A DNA stretch of 64,000 nt from NCBI RefSeq assembly GCF_028683135.1, contig NZ_JAJUBB010000009.1:1-64000 (forward strand), in the 5' to 3' direction. Of the stretch, positions 19,550-28,864 are shown in pieces (positions within the stretch are counted from its first letter, which is position 1; every line of letters begins with the position of its first letter). This stretch comes from Enterovibrio qingdaonensis. GTDB lineage: Bacteria > Pseudomonadota > Gammaproteobacteria > Enterobacterales > Vibrionaceae. The notes beneath the pieces were generated by a model. That model was not told the DNA's origin, did no database searches, and worked only from the letters and a program-made list of their open reading frames with translations. The position numbers and the translations under genes were made by a program.

Positions 19550-20361
19550 CACTGCCCCCATTTATTTTTAAACGCATTTCTTTCATTTTCACTGTAGACG
19601 GCCTGATACAAAGGCGCATCGTACAAATGGAACAATTTTTCAAAACGATAGGTGCTTTTGAACTGGCGATAGAGTTCGGAATACCACTTGTTCGCGGAGT
19701 CATTGCTGGTGGTCAGAACAAAATCGGGTGCAGCCAAGAAAGCTGACAACGCGGCGGCTGAATCATTGATGGCCTCACACTTCATAAGAAGTATTTCGCG
19801 GCCTCCTTCTTCAATAGTCCAATGAGCTTGGGTCGAGTCATGCACATGCTGCAAAATGTCGACACCAAAGTGGCGTTTTAGCTCTCTGTCGAACCAATTA
19901 GTGAAGTAATCCAACCGAACGTGTTGTTCAAACGCGTGAACGAGATGGGTCAAGGTTTTATCCATGTCACCATGAATGGCTTCGTTTTTCTTTCCTGCGA
20001 CAAATTGAATATGAAGGTCTTGAAAGAAGCGGGATACCACAGTCGCGACGGGGTCGCGCACCAAGGTAATGATCTTTAAAGACGGCCTTTTTTGCAGGAT
20101 ACGCCTGCGATGCGCCAACGCTAGTTTGTACCCAGCCCGAACGTGCCAATCAAAAAAGCAAGCCACGTCGGCCGTGTTTCGGTACATCTGAAACTCTTCA
20201 TTGTCATCAAAAGTATGAATATGCCAGCTTGGGATGCTGGCTTGTTCAAGCGACGCCTCAATGGATGATGAGCCAACCTTTCCCATTTGATAGACCAATA
20301 CAAATCGCGGATCTTTCAATCGCTGGTCGAAGGCTTTTTGACGGGAAAGACTAGCTATCAT
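19549..20361 (-). CDS. NKWYS-family sulfotransferase-like protein (putative capsule sulfotransferase)
   Basis: The 270-residue protein has the two PAPS-binding signatures of sulfotransferases. QMGKVGSSS (25-33) is a 5'-phosphosulfate loop, and VRDPVATVVSRFF (101-113) is a 3'-phosphate segment with Arg102 and Ser110. NKWYS at 224-228 is the defining motif of a Pfam family of putative capsular polysaccharide synthesis proteins. The start is ATG 20361, with AAGGAGA just upstream. It overlaps the wzy stop by 11 bases. I infer it moves sulfate from PAPS to a sugar hydroxyl of the polymer; the acceptor position is unknown. Confidence 0.8.
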   Translation of the reverse strand: MIASLSRQKAFDQRLKDPRFVLVYQMGKVGSSSIEASLEQASIPSWHIHTFDDNEEFQMYRNTADVACFFDWHVRAGYKLALAHRRRILQKRPSLKIITLVRDPVATVVSRFFQDLHIQFVAGKKNEAIHGDMDKTLTHLVHAFEQHVRLDYFTNWFDRELKRHFGVDILQHVHDSTQAHWTIEEGGREILLMKCEAINDSAAALSAFLAAPDFVLTTSNDSANKWYSELYRQFKSTYRFEKLFHLYDAPLYQAVYSENERNAFKNKWGQ

Positions 20362-21592
20362 GGCTTCTCCTTGGCTTGATATGAGGACGATGAACAGTAA
20401 CGGTTGTTTTGATGAATGCAGCTTTCGGAGGAACCGGAGACAGCGTTTCAACGCGAGTGTTGACGAAAAAAGGCAACAGAAACATAAGCATAATGGTGCT
20501 ATTTACAGCAACGAACAGCACCATGGCGAGAATGTAGACTGCCAGTAAGAAGGCGACGGGGTTTTGGGCTCGCTGTCGATAAAGACGACGCGCTCCACGT
20601 AAGAAGCCCCCGATTAAAATGACGAGTCCGACGGTGCCATATTCGATGGCGACATCTAACACAAAGTTGTGGGTATAGATGGCGAGGTTAGGGTTTAGGA
20701 AGAACGGTGCTAAGTAATCGGGCAGCATTTTCGGCCCGACCCCAATCCACGGATGAGACAAGAAAAGCTCAAAGCCATTGGCGAGCAAGAGTTTCCGCCA
20801 CAGTTCAGAATTCCACTGCGCTTCGTTTTGATCGGCAAAAAGCACGTCGTAGCGATTGAACTCGATAGCATCAAGAAACGGCTGGATTCCCCATATATAC
20901 CAAGATGAAAACGCAGCTAATGCGACGCCTGCTAAGAAAAACATAAGCATTGCTTGAAGATTGTCTTGCTGCTGAGCAGGGATTGGGCGGCAGAATAGGT
21001 AGTCGGCCAGCAAAATGGCTGCCACACCAAACATGGCTTTGCGTTCACCCGACATCAGCAGCAAAACCAAAGCGATAAATAAAAAAAGGTGGCTAAATCG
21101 GATTTGGTGTCGCATGACATAAAGCATTGCGAAGCAGAAACCAAAAAAGTACTTGGTGTTTTCTAGGTGCTTAAAGTCATTAAATTCAGGATGGCTAAGG
21201 TGCCAAGCCGCAGTGTAGCAAGCACCGCCAAATGCATAGAGGGCGACCAAAGACAGAAATCGCGGTGACGCGAGAAGGTTCTCTTGGTGTAGAACGCCGA
21301 GAAAAGCCGCAATAGAGAGCCATTGCACCATTTCAATGAGAATGAGTTTGGCTGGAACGTTGTTGTACAAACCGCTAAGAAAAATATAAAGAACAAACAC
21401 AATGATGAAGGTGGATGCGGTGATGGTACTGCGTAGCAGTCGTCCTCGCAGGGTAGTGATAGCGAGTAAGCCAATCGAGGCAATCCCCAACAGGTCCGCG
21501 AGATACAAATCAACATTTGCGATGGATACTCGCCATGGAATAAAGAAAAGTATCACGGCAAATGCGGCCAGATGCTCAATAGACCTAGCCAT
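20351..21592 (-). CDS. Wzy-type polysaccharide polymerase (O-antigen ligase/polymerase family)
   Basis: The 413-residue protein has about 10-12 membrane segments and a large periplasmic loop with HPWIGVGPKMLPDY and THNFVLDVAIEYGTVG, the Wzy_C signature with an intact HN pair. It would join flipped repeat units in the periplasm. ATG 21592 overlaps the stop of the upstream glycosyltransferase by 8 bases. A WaaL-type ligase role is possible in principle, but the operon context favours polymerase. Confidence 0.82.
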   Translation of the reverse strand: MARSIEHLAAFAVILFFIPWRVSIANVDLYLADLLGIASIGLLAITTLRGRLLRSTITASTFIIVFVLYIFLSGLYNNVPAKLILIEMVQWLSIAAFLGVLHQENLLASPRFLSLVALYAFGGACYTAAWHLSHPEFNDFKHLENTKYFFGFCFAMLYVMRHQIRFSHLFLFIALVLLLMSGERKAMFGVAAILLADYLFCRPIPAQQQDNLQAMLMFFLAGVALAAFSSWYIWGIQPFLDAIEFNRYDVLFADQNEAQWNSELWRKLLLANGFELFLSHPWIGVGPKMLPDYLAPFFLNPNLAIYTHNFVLDVAIEYGTVGLVILIGGFLRGARRLYRQRAQNPVAFLLAVYILAMVLFVAVNSTIMLMFLLPFFVNTRVETLSPVPPKAAFIKTTVTVHRPHIKPRRSHDS

Positions 21593-22673
21593 TAAACAGC
21601 CTCTGGTATGTCTCGTAGTACTGCGAGCGGAAAGACTGCAGCGTAAAGTGCTGACAACGAGAAACGGCATACTCGGCGGCATTGTGATAGGCGTCTGGTT
21701 GGGTGCACAGTGCGTGGATATTTTCAGCTAGCTCAGTGTCGTTCCCCACGTTAAATAGGTACGCGTCGTTGCCTATGACTTCTTTCATTCCATCAACACG
21801 AGTCGCAATAACAGGGACGCCTGCGGCCATAGCTTCAACCGCTGCCAGACCAAACCCTTCAACGGTTGAACTCTGAACATAGAGATTGAGTGTTTCCAAA
21901 AAGGCAGGAATGTCCTTTTGGACACCATGAAACACCACGCGATCCTCAAGCTCTAACGTCTTGACGAGTTGCTGGTATTCTTTTTTTCGGTCTCCATCCC
22001 CCGCAAAGTGAAGCTCGTAGTGTAGTGGAAGTTGACGTAATGCTCGAATAAGGGTTGGGTGATCTTTATAAGCATGAAAACGCCCAACCATGCCAATCTT
22101 TATCTTTGCGTTTTTTGGGGGTAATTGTTTGGGGCGTAGTGGAAATTTCGTCAGATCCACGCCATTGAAAATCACTTCGTAGTGGCTTTTACAGCAAGGT
22201 ACAAAAGACTCAAGTGCCTGTTTAACTTGGTCAGTAATGCATACTGTGACGTTATATCGCCAGTAGAGGAAAACCTCGAAGGGTTTGAGCCATACATGGT
22301 CTCGCCGTCTATTATGCGTAGCGTGTTCGGTTTGAATACGTTTTTTTCCAAACGCAGCCAATGCGATATAAATGGACGGAAAAAGATGGCCATGAACTAA
22401 ATCCGGCCATCTCAATAACTGCCACTTTTCTTTCAGCGACAGAGAATCCCACACGAAACAGACAATGCCTTGCGACTCTAGCTCTTGCTTGAAGTCGTTG
22501 TCATCGTCCAGTGTGATCACGCGAATTTCATAGCCCGCAGGTGGTGGTAATACCAAGTCAATGACAAAGCGTTGGGCACCACCATTACGAGAAAGGTCGT
22601 TAATAATATGCAGGACCTTTACGGTTCTCAGGGCCACTTTTTCGTTATCGGTTCGTAGCGTCACGGTATTCAC
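21585..22673 (-). CDS. glycosyltransferase, GT4 family
   Basis: The 362-residue GT-B enzyme has an N-terminal acceptor loop LSRNGGAQRFVIDL. The donor domain has IGMVGRFHAYKDHPTLI, and the EX7E site is in SSTVEGFGLAAVEAMAAG. It resembles WbaK/WcaL-type enzymes that extend lipid-linked oligosaccharides. The start is GTG 22673, 13 bases after cysN, with GGGGC close upstream. Donor and linkage are unknown. Confidence 0.87.
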   Translation of the reverse strand: MNTVTLRTDNEKVALRTVKVLHIINDLSRNGGAQRFVIDLVLPPPAGYEIRVITLDDDNDFKQELESQGIVCFVWDSLSLKEKWQLLRWPDLVHGHLFPSIYIALAAFGKKRIQTEHATHNRRRDHVWLKPFEVFLYWRYNVTVCITDQVKQALESFVPCCKSHYEVIFNGVDLTKFPLRPKQLPPKNAKIKIGMVGRFHAYKDHPTLIRALRQLPLHYELHFAGDGDRKKEYQQLVKTLELEDRVVFHGVQKDIPAFLETLNLYVQSSTVEGFGLAAVEAMAAGVPVIATRVDGMKEVIGNDAYLFNVGNDTELAENIHALCTQPDAYHNAAEYAVSRCQHFTLQSFRSQYYETYQRLFNG

Positions 22674-22686
22674 ATTTAGCCCCGAA

Positions 22687-24096
22687 TTAGTCGATGGGTT
22701 TCGTTTCCCACTCGGGATAGTGCTCGCGAATAAATCGGTTTAACGCAATTTCGGCGGCAGAGTATTGTCGCTTGGTGCCTTCATCTTGTGGGGCATGTAT
22801 CGCTTCTACCATTCCTGCAGCGACAGTAATGTTGGTGAGCCTATCAATAACAATAAAGGCTCCTGTTTTTCTGATATCTGCATATTTGTCAGCCGCAACG
22901 TTTGCATTCACATGGAGCTCGACTAAACCAATCTCGTTAAGGGCAAGTGCGGTTGCAGGTTGTGTTTCAAAGCTATTGATATCTATTTTGTGCGAGATGC
23001 TGCTAATACGCCCAGTGACACAGTGTGTCGCGAATTTGAAGTCGTAATCATGCTGCACCTTTAGTGGGTCTTGTGACATCCAAACCAATGATGCCGCAAA
23101 CCGATCAGACAGCTCTGGCGCGGTATCAGGATGCGCAAGCATGTCACCGCGAGAGATATCTATTTCATCTTCCAGAGTGACGGTAATGGCATTGTTAGGT
23201 GCCACGCTATTGAGGTCTCCCTCGTACGTAACAATTCGGCTGACTTTACTTTGCTGGCCTGAAGGCAGTGCGACGATGGTATCGCCTTGGCGCAAGATAC
23301 CTGAAGCCAGTGTGCCGCAGTAACCACGAAATCCGTCATTGGGGCGGTTTACAAACTGAACGGGAAAGCGCATGTGTTCAAGGTTCTGATCGCAGCTGAT
23401 CGCAACGCCTTCTAGTAAAGACATCAATGACTCGCCTTGATACCAATCCATTTTCTCACTGACGGATACCACATTATCGCCTTCAAGTGCGGAGATGGGC
23501 ACATAGTGGACATCGGTGATCCCTAAGTGCTCCGCCATGGTTTGGTATTCTGCTTTAATGGAGGTGAAAACGGACTCGTCATAATCGACGAGATCCATTT
23601 TATTAATGGCCACTACCACATGACGGATGCCGAGTTTGCTGACGATATAGCTGTGTCTTCGCGTTTGCGTGAGCAGCCCCTTGCGCGCATCGACCATCAC
23701 AATGGCCAACTCACAGTTGGAGGCTCCGGTAGCCATGTTGCGGGTGTACTGCTCATGTCCGGGGCAATCGGCGATGATGAACTTACGTTTTTCTGTGGAG
23801 AAATAGCGGTAGGCGACATCAATGGTAATGCCTTGCTCTCGCTCTGATTGCAAACCGTCTACCAATAGCGCGAGATCGAGAGCATCCCCAGCGTTTCCAA
23901 CGCGCGCATTGTCTTTATGCAGCGATGATAGGTGATCTTCGAAGATCAACTTTGTGTCGTAAAGCAGGCGGCCGATCAGTGTCGATTTTCCATCGTCGAC
24001 ACTGCCGCAGGTGAGAAGCCTCAGCAGATCTTTATTTTCATGCTGATGGAGATAAGCTTCAATGTCCGTCGCGATAAGCGCAGAACTATGGCTCAT
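22687..24096 (-). CDS. cysN: sulfate adenylyltransferase subunit 1, CysN
   Basis: This is the GTPase subunit of ATP sulfurylase; GTP hydrolysis drives formation of adenosine 5'-phosphosulfate by CysD. The 469-residue protein has G1 GSVDDGKST (31-39), G3 DCPGH (110-114) and G4 NKMD (165-168), followed by elongation-factor-like beta-barrel domains. It ends without the APS-kinase (CysC) domain found fused in some relatives. GGAG precedes ATG 24096. Its place among polysaccharide genes, rather than with cysC or sirohaem genes, suggests a copy dedicated to sulfation. Confidence 0.95.
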   Translation of the reverse strand: MSHSSALIATDIEAYLHQHENKDLLRLLTCGSVDDGKSTLIGRLLYDTKLIFEDHLSSLHKDNARVGNAGDALDLALLVDGLQSEREQGITIDVAYRYFSTEKRKFIIADCPGHEQYTRNMATGASNCELAIVMVDARKGLLTQTRRHSYIVSKLGIRHVVVAINKMDLVDYDESVFTSIKAEYQTMAEHLGITDVHYVPISALEGDNVVSVSEKMDWYQGESLMSLLEGVAISCDQNLEHMRFPVQFVNRPNDGFRGYCGTLASGILRQGDTIVALPSGQQSKVSRIVTYEGDLNSVAPNNAITVTLEDEIDISRGDMLAHPDTAPELSDRFAASLVWMSQDPLKVQHDYDFKFATHCVTGRISSISHKIDINSFETQPATALALNEIGLVELHVNANVAADKYADIRKTGAFIVIDRLTNITVAAGMVEAIHAPQDEGTKRQYSAAEIALNRFIREHYPEWETKPID

Positions 24097-24150
24097 GAGT
24101 CACTCCTTTGGGCAGACAAGCAAATTCCATATATTTCTAAATGAGGCCTT

Positions 24151-25068
24151 TTAGAAGTAGCCTTCTCGTTTCTTTTGTTCCATCGAACCGGCCTGATCGT
24201 GGTCTATGACACGGCCTTGTCGTTCGGAGGTTTTGGTCAGCAACATTTCCTGAATAATTTCAGGGAGTGTTGCCGCGGTGGACTCTACGGCCCCTGTTAA
24301 GGGGTAGCATCCTAGCGTTCGAAAGCGCACCGACTTCATTTGTGGTACTTCGCCTTTTTCTAACGGCATTCGGTCGTCATCGACCATGATTAACGTGCCA
24401 TCTCGTTCTACAACGGGACGTTCTTTTGCATAGTAAAGAGGAACGATGTCGATGTTTTCTAGGTAGATGTATTGCCAGATATCTAACTCGGTCCAGTTGG
24501 AGAGCGGGAAGACGCGAATGCTCTCGCCCTTATTCACGCGACCGTTGTAGGTATCCCAAAGCTCTGGGCGCTGGTTTTTCGGATCCCAGCGATGATGCTT
24601 ATCGCGAAACGAGTAGACCCGCTCTTTGGCGCGACTTTTTTCTTCGTCACGCCGAGCTCCACCAAAGGCCGCATCAAACTCGTATTTGTCGAGAGCCTGT
24701 TTTAGGGCTTGGGTTTTCATTATGTCGGTATGTTTCGCACTGCCGTGCTCAAAGGGACCGATCCCCATATCGACACCGTCTTGGTTAATATGAACCAGCA
24801 ACTCCAGTCCCAGTTTTTTGGTCAAGGCATCGCGAAACGTGATCATTTCGCGAAACTTCCAAGTGGTATCAACATGCAGCAAAGGAAACGGCGGCTTGCC
24901 GGGCGCAAAGGCTTTCATGGCAAGGTGCAACATTACCGCGGAGTCTTTGCCAATCGAGTAGAGCATGACAGGGTTATCAAACTCAGCGGCAACTTCACGA
25001 ATGATATGAATAGATTCGTTCTCTAGTTGTTTGAGATGGGTTTGGTTAAGCGCAATCATGTCCGCCAT
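24151..25068 (-). CDS. cysD: sulfate adenylyltransferase subunit 2, CysD
   Basis: This catalytic subunit of ATP sulfurylase makes adenosine 5'-phosphosulfate from ATP and sulfate. The 305-residue protein has the PP-loop SIGKDS (38-43) and the family motifs [13 protein letters not shown] and [16 protein letters not shown]. The C-terminus, [10 protein letters not shown] with GYF at the end, is typical. AAGGA precedes ATG 25068, and a second ATG three codons later is possible. It lies 54 bases before cysN and 11 bases after the DHH gene in the same operon. Confidence 0.96.
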   Translation of the reverse strand: MADMIALNQTHLKQLENESIHIIREVAAEFDNPVMLYSIGKDSAVMLHLAMKAFAPGKPPFPLLHVDTTWKFREMITFRDALTKKLGLELLVHINQDGVDMGIGPFEHGSAKHTDIMKTQALKQALDKYEFDAAFGGARRDEEKSRAKERVYSFRDKHHRWDPKNQRPELWDTYNGRVNKGESIRVFPLSNWTELDIWQYIYLENIDIVPLYYAKERPVVERDGTLIMVDDDRMPLEKGEVPQMKSVRFRTLGCYPLTGAVESTAATLPEIIQEMLLTKTSERQGRVIDHDQAGSMEQKKREGYF

Positions 25069-25079
25069 GACAAGTCCTT

Positions 25080-26051
25080 TTAAGTATCCAGCGGATAGCG
25101 CTGGTGGAATGCTTCGATAAATTCACTCAGCAATTCAGCGGGGAGGGCATTGATCCCTGCTGCGGCTTTTCGGCCACCGCCGGTTGGGAAAGAGGATGCG
25201 AGTTCGTCTGCACCCACACGATTTTTCAGTGGTGCTCGAATGCTGACGAGGTAGTTTCCATCTGCTTTTGCCGTAATGACGGCATTTGCGACGTGAGGGT
25301 CGCGATTGGTCATGTCATTGGAAAACACGCCACTAATGCGTCTCGCCCAGGCTTCATCGGGGAACATAAATACGCGAGAGCCAATACGTTCTGAATATGG
25401 AATGATCGCGGCGGCTTTTTCACTGTCGCCAATAAAGCCATTCTCCAGTGTGGCGTATACGTCAGGGCGCTCTGCAATAAAGTTAAATGGCGACGGATAA
25501 GACGCCATGAGTTTGTATATTTCTGCGGGTGAAAACAGCAGATCGGACAGAGAAGCACCGTAACCGTTGTAGTTAAGGTAGGTGCCAAACTGCTTCAATT
25601 TCTGGCGGTCTTGCTCACTCAGGCCGGATTTTTTACCCAAGGTGTCAGCAACAGCAATCATGTTGTCGCCATAAGCACCAACGAGCGCCCATTCGCGGTA
25701 ACGTCCATCAAGTAGCTTGTCGATGATGAGGCTTGTGCACGTATTTGCCGCCGTATTGATGTGGCTTGTCAGTGAAGGGTGATCGGGAATTTCATCCGGA
25801 TTATGGTGATCGGCATAAAATACCCTTACCCCTTCAGAGAGCAGATTATCGAGAGCACAACGGTTTTTCCCCATCGCCACATCAAGGACTGTCACGTCTT
25901 GAGCAATGGCAGGGTCGACCTGTTTTAGAAGGGCAATATCGCGCTTCACCCCAGTAATCAAAGCACTGTCTTTGGGGGTAGCGAGGCGGAGCTGGATGAG
26001 TGCGCAAATCCCATCTGCATCGCCATTAAATACATCAAAGCTGGTTTTCAT
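25080..26051 (-). CDS. DHH/DHHA1 phosphoesterase, possible PAP phosphatase (NrnA-like)
   Basis: The 323-residue cytoplasmic metal-dependent phosphoesterase has FNGDADG (8-14), LDVAMGKN (56-63), YADHHNP (79-85) and a DHHA1 domain with GGGRKAAAG (291-299). DHH proteins of this size include NrnA, which degrades short RNA and 3'-phosphoadenosine 5'-phosphate (PAP). PAP is the toxic by-product of PAPS-dependent sulfotransferases, and this gene directly precedes cysD in a sulfation operon. PAP removal is therefore my inferred role. Nano-RNase or cyclic dinucleotide activity are alternatives. Confidence 0.75.
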   Translation of the reverse strand: MKTSFDVFNGDADGICALIQLRLATPKDSALITGVKRDIALLKQVDPAIAQDVTVLDVAMGKNRCALDNLLSEGVRVFYADHHNPDEIPDHPSLTSHINTAANTCTSLIIDKLLDGRYREWALVGAYGDNMIAVADTLGKKSGLSEQDRQKLKQFGTYLNYNGYGASLSDLLFSPAEIYKLMASYPSPFNFIAERPDVYATLENGFIGDSEKAAAIIPYSERIGSRVFMFPDEAWARRISGVFSNDMTNRDPHVANAVITAKADGNYLVSIRAPLKNRVGADELASSFPTGGGRKAAAGINALPAELLSEFIEAFHQRYPLDT

Positions 26052-26083
26052 TATTATCTATTTATCCTTGTTATATCAGCGTC

Positions 26084-28309
26084 CTAGCTGGCTTCTAACG
26101 TTTCGTCATCGTGCTTGTTGTTATTGTAATAACCATAGTGCAGCTTGTACTTTTCCTCCGCATATTTGCTGGAGAGTTGATTGAGGACGACCCCATCAAT
26201 GGCAATGTCGTGCCTGACCAACTGCCCTACGGTTTGGCTGATTTGTTTTTCCGTTGTTGATTCGGCTTTCACCACCAAAATCATCCCGCCAGCTAGTTTG
26301 CCGAGGATCAAGCTGTCACTGACAATCTGGACGGGCGGCGTGTCCAATACGATCCGATCGTAGCTTTGCTTGAGCTGGTTTAATAAGGCGGCAAATTTGG
26401 GTGAGCTCAACAACTCTTGTGGGTTTGGAGGTAACAGACCTGCGGGCAAAATATCCAGCGACGATGCATCATCGTGATAAATACAATCGCTAGCGGAAGC
26501 CCCCATCACCAGTATGTTTGTCAGACCTGTTTGATTTCGCGGTAGCCCATAACGCTGACCGATCGCGGGAACGCGCAAATCACAGTCAATGAGCAAAGTA
26601 CGTTCCATGGTCGCGAGAGATTGTGCGAGATTCAGTGCAACCGTTGTTTTTCCTTCCGATGGAAGTGATGACGTTACAGACAGAACTTTTCGATTGCTGT
26701 TAGTCAAGGTTAAAAGAATCGAGGTGCGGATAGTTCGCACTGACTCACTGAATAAGGCTGCATCTGGGTCAAGATACAGTGTGTGGTCTATGGGGGTATG
26801 TTTGAATCGCTTCACCTTTACCCGAGGTAAAAATCCTAGGTGCTGCAAGCCGAGCTTCCCTTCAATATCATCTGGTTTTTCAATGGTATTGCGGTATGCG
26901 TCTGCAAGGAAAGCACCCATGATGGCAATCAGTAGGGCGAATGCGGCACTGATCACGATTAATTTGGTGGTTTGTGGCCGAAATGGGTCTTGAGGGGCTT
27001 TTGCCCTGTCAGTAAATCGAGCATTGAGCGATTCAAAGTCACTGGTTGCCGTGGTTTCTTTTTGCCGGTTTAAGAACATTTCGTACAGTTGGCGGTTTGA
27101 ATCTACATCTCGCTTCAATGCGTCATATTGTGCCCGCTTGCTTGCGATGTGCTGATAATCGCCTTTTTTACTATTTAACTCAGCGAGTAAGGCGGCTTCT
27201 TGTTTGATGGCGTTATCCAAATCTTTTTGTATACCGATGCCTAACTCTCGAATGACGGCACGCGAACGGGCTCTTACCGCATCAAGTTGTGCACGGGCTT
27301 GAATCATCTTGTCGTGTTTTGGACCGTACCGCTTTGCCAGTTCAGAGACTTTTCGCTCTGCATCAATCTCTGCGCTTTTCACATCTCGTACTTGAGGGTG
27401 ATTGGATATCTCAGGGACGGACAGCAAGCTGGCGGCACTGTTGCCGCTAGATTGAAGTAAGGAGTAAATTGATTCTGCAGCGACACGGCGCTCTTTCGCT
27501 TCAGATACGCGGATGGTGAGGTTCGTGAGTTCAGTCCCTGCCAGTTCATCGATATCATCAAGTTCAATGAGCCCTTCTTGTTTAAGGAAGTCTGTCAGTG
27601 CGAATTCGGCTGTTTTAAGGCTGTTTTCCAGTATCGCAAGACGCTCAGTAAGCCAGGTCGACGCGGTTTGTGTAGCAAGTAGCCTTGCTTCGAGATTGGA
27701 CTCGATATAGGCATTACCTACGGCATTTGCCACTTTCGCGGCCAATGCTGGATTGGCTGAATCAAAATGAATTCGGACTAACTGCGTATACCTTATGGGT
27801 TCAATGGCGAAGTGCGACTTGAATTTTTTCAGCACCGCTCGCTTTGCTGCATCACTGTTTGGGTCAGTGGACGGGGGAAGGGGTTTAGGTAGAAAACCTT
27901 CCAATCCATCGATTTGGCGCAGCAGTGAGAGCATCCGATCGCGTGCGGAGGGTTTGCCGACAAGGCTGTTGAACTCAGATAACTGCGCCAGCCCCAATTC
28001 GTCGATGACGCTTTCAGCGATATGATCCGAACGGAGAATCTCAAATTGTGTTTGGTAATACTCTTTCTTGTTGGTATCGATCGCGTAAACCTCTTCAATG
28101 GAAACGGCTTTGTTCGCACTGGATTCAATTAACAAGGTGGCAGTGGCGCGATAGACCGGCTGAATAGACAAAATAAACAGCGTGGCAGCGGCAGTGACAA
28201 TGGTGACAAAGAGAACAATGGGGAACCAGTAACGACCAAGCACACCCACAAATCGTTTAAAGTCGACTCGCGGTGTTTCGGCAACCGGATTTGGCTCAAT
28301 GATTTTCAT
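26084..28309 (-). CDS. Wzc-type polysaccharide co-polymerase and BY-kinase
   Basis: The 741-residue inner-membrane protein controls chain length and export. Membrane segments lie at about 28-48 and 450-470, with a long coiled-coil periplasmic region between them. The cytoplasmic kinase has Walker A SSLPSEGKTT (547-556), Walker A' LLIDCDLR (572-579) and Walker B IVLDTPP (653-659). A tyrosine cluster in the tail (Y716, Y721, Y725, Y727, Y728) is the likely autophosphorylation site. No Wzb-type phosphatase gene is present in the operon. It follows the wza-like gene by 33 bases. Confidence 0.93.
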   Translation of the reverse strand: MKIIEPNPVAETPRVDFKRFVGVLGRYWFPIVLFVTIVTAAATLFILSIQPVYRATATLLIESSANKAVSIEEVYAIDTNKKEYYQTQFEILRSDHIAESVIDELGLAQLSEFNSLVGKPSARDRMLSLLRQIDGLEGFLPKPLPPSTDPNSDAAKRAVLKKFKSHFAIEPIRYTQLVRIHFDSANPALAAKVANAVGNAYIESNLEARLLATQTASTWLTERLAILENSLKTAEFALTDFLKQEGLIELDDIDELAGTELTNLTIRVSEAKERRVAAESIYSLLQSSGNSAASLLSVPEISNHPQVRDVKSAEIDAERKVSELAKRYGPKHDKMIQARAQLDAVRARSRAVIRELGIGIQKDLDNAIKQEAALLAELNSKKGDYQHIASKRAQYDALKRDVDSNRQLYEMFLNRQKETTATSDFESLNARFTDRAKAPQDPFRPQTTKLIVISAAFALLIAIMGAFLADAYRNTIEKPDDIEGKLGLQHLGFLPRVKVKRFKHTPIDHTLYLDPDAALFSESVRTIRTSILLTLTNSNRKVLSVTSSLPSEGKTTVALNLAQSLATMERTLLIDCDLRVPAIGQRYGLPRNQTGLTNILVMGASASDCIYHDDASSLDILPAGLLPPNPQELLSSPKFAALLNQLKQSYDRIVLDTPPVQIVSDSLILGKLAGGMILVVKAESTTEKQISQTVGQLVRHDIAIDGVVLNQLSSKYAEEKYKLHYGYYNNNKHDDETLEAS

Positions 28310-28342
28310 CTTTGCTTTGTCCTTGTAAAAAGCGCAAATAAA

Positions 28343-28864
28343 TTAGAAAAAGCTTTGTTCGACCACAATGATGTCACCCGGGCTTACCGCCTGAGATAAG
28401 CCAACGTTTTTCTCTGTATTTCCGTTTTTGGCTTCTGTTTTTTGTATTTTGTTTCTAGAGGCGCGGTCGGTAAAACCACCCGCGATGGCAATGGCTTTGC
28501 CTACAGTCAGCCCCGGTTGAAAATCGTACCCGCCGGGATGATTCACTTCGCCATTTACGTAAAACTTACGAAACTGAATCACATTCACCGTAACCTTAGG
28601 GTCAATGAGGTAATCACCTCTCAATCCTGTTTCAATGAGACGCTGGAGATCACCCACCGACTTTCCAGCTGCCTGGATTCTGCCCAAGTACGGGTAGTCA
28701 AACCGCCCTCTGGCAGTAAGGAGTAGGTCCATAGACAGATCGTCTTCACCATAAACTTTGATTGAGATCCGATCGCCATCGTCGAGCAGGTACCTTTCTT
28801 CACCAGCAGCTAGCACGAATAAAGGAATGAACAGTAATAAAATGGCAACGAGTTTTCGTATCAA
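28343..28864 (-). CDS. minimal Wza-like polysaccharide export protein (OPX family)
   Basis: The 173-residue protein has a signal peptide (about 1-19) but no lipobox cysteine. It then has a Poly_export domain with DDGDRISIKVYGEDDL and one SLBB-like domain with VNGEVNHPGGYDFQPG. It lacks the extra SLBB repeats and the C-terminal membrane helix of full Wza (about 380 residues). It therefore cannot form the outer-membrane helical pore alone and probably works with the beta-barrel protein encoded just upstream. The start is a rare TTG at 28864 inside the overlap TTGA, with GGAG eight bases upstream. Confidence 0.88.
   Translation of the reverse strand: MIRKLVAILLLFIPLFVLAAGEERYLLDDGDRISIKVYGEDDLSMDLLLTARGRFDYPYLGRIQAAGKSVGDLQRLIETGLRGDYLIDPKVTVNVIQFRKFYVNGEVNHPGGYDFQPGLTVGKAIAIAGGFTDRASRNKIQKTEAKNGNTEKNVGLSQAVSPGDIIVVEQSFF

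Noticed and set aside
22687-24096. CysN as a CysN-CysC (NodQ-type) fusion
   Set aside because: The protein ends after the EF-Tu-like barrels at 469 residues; no second P-loop of APS kinase is present.
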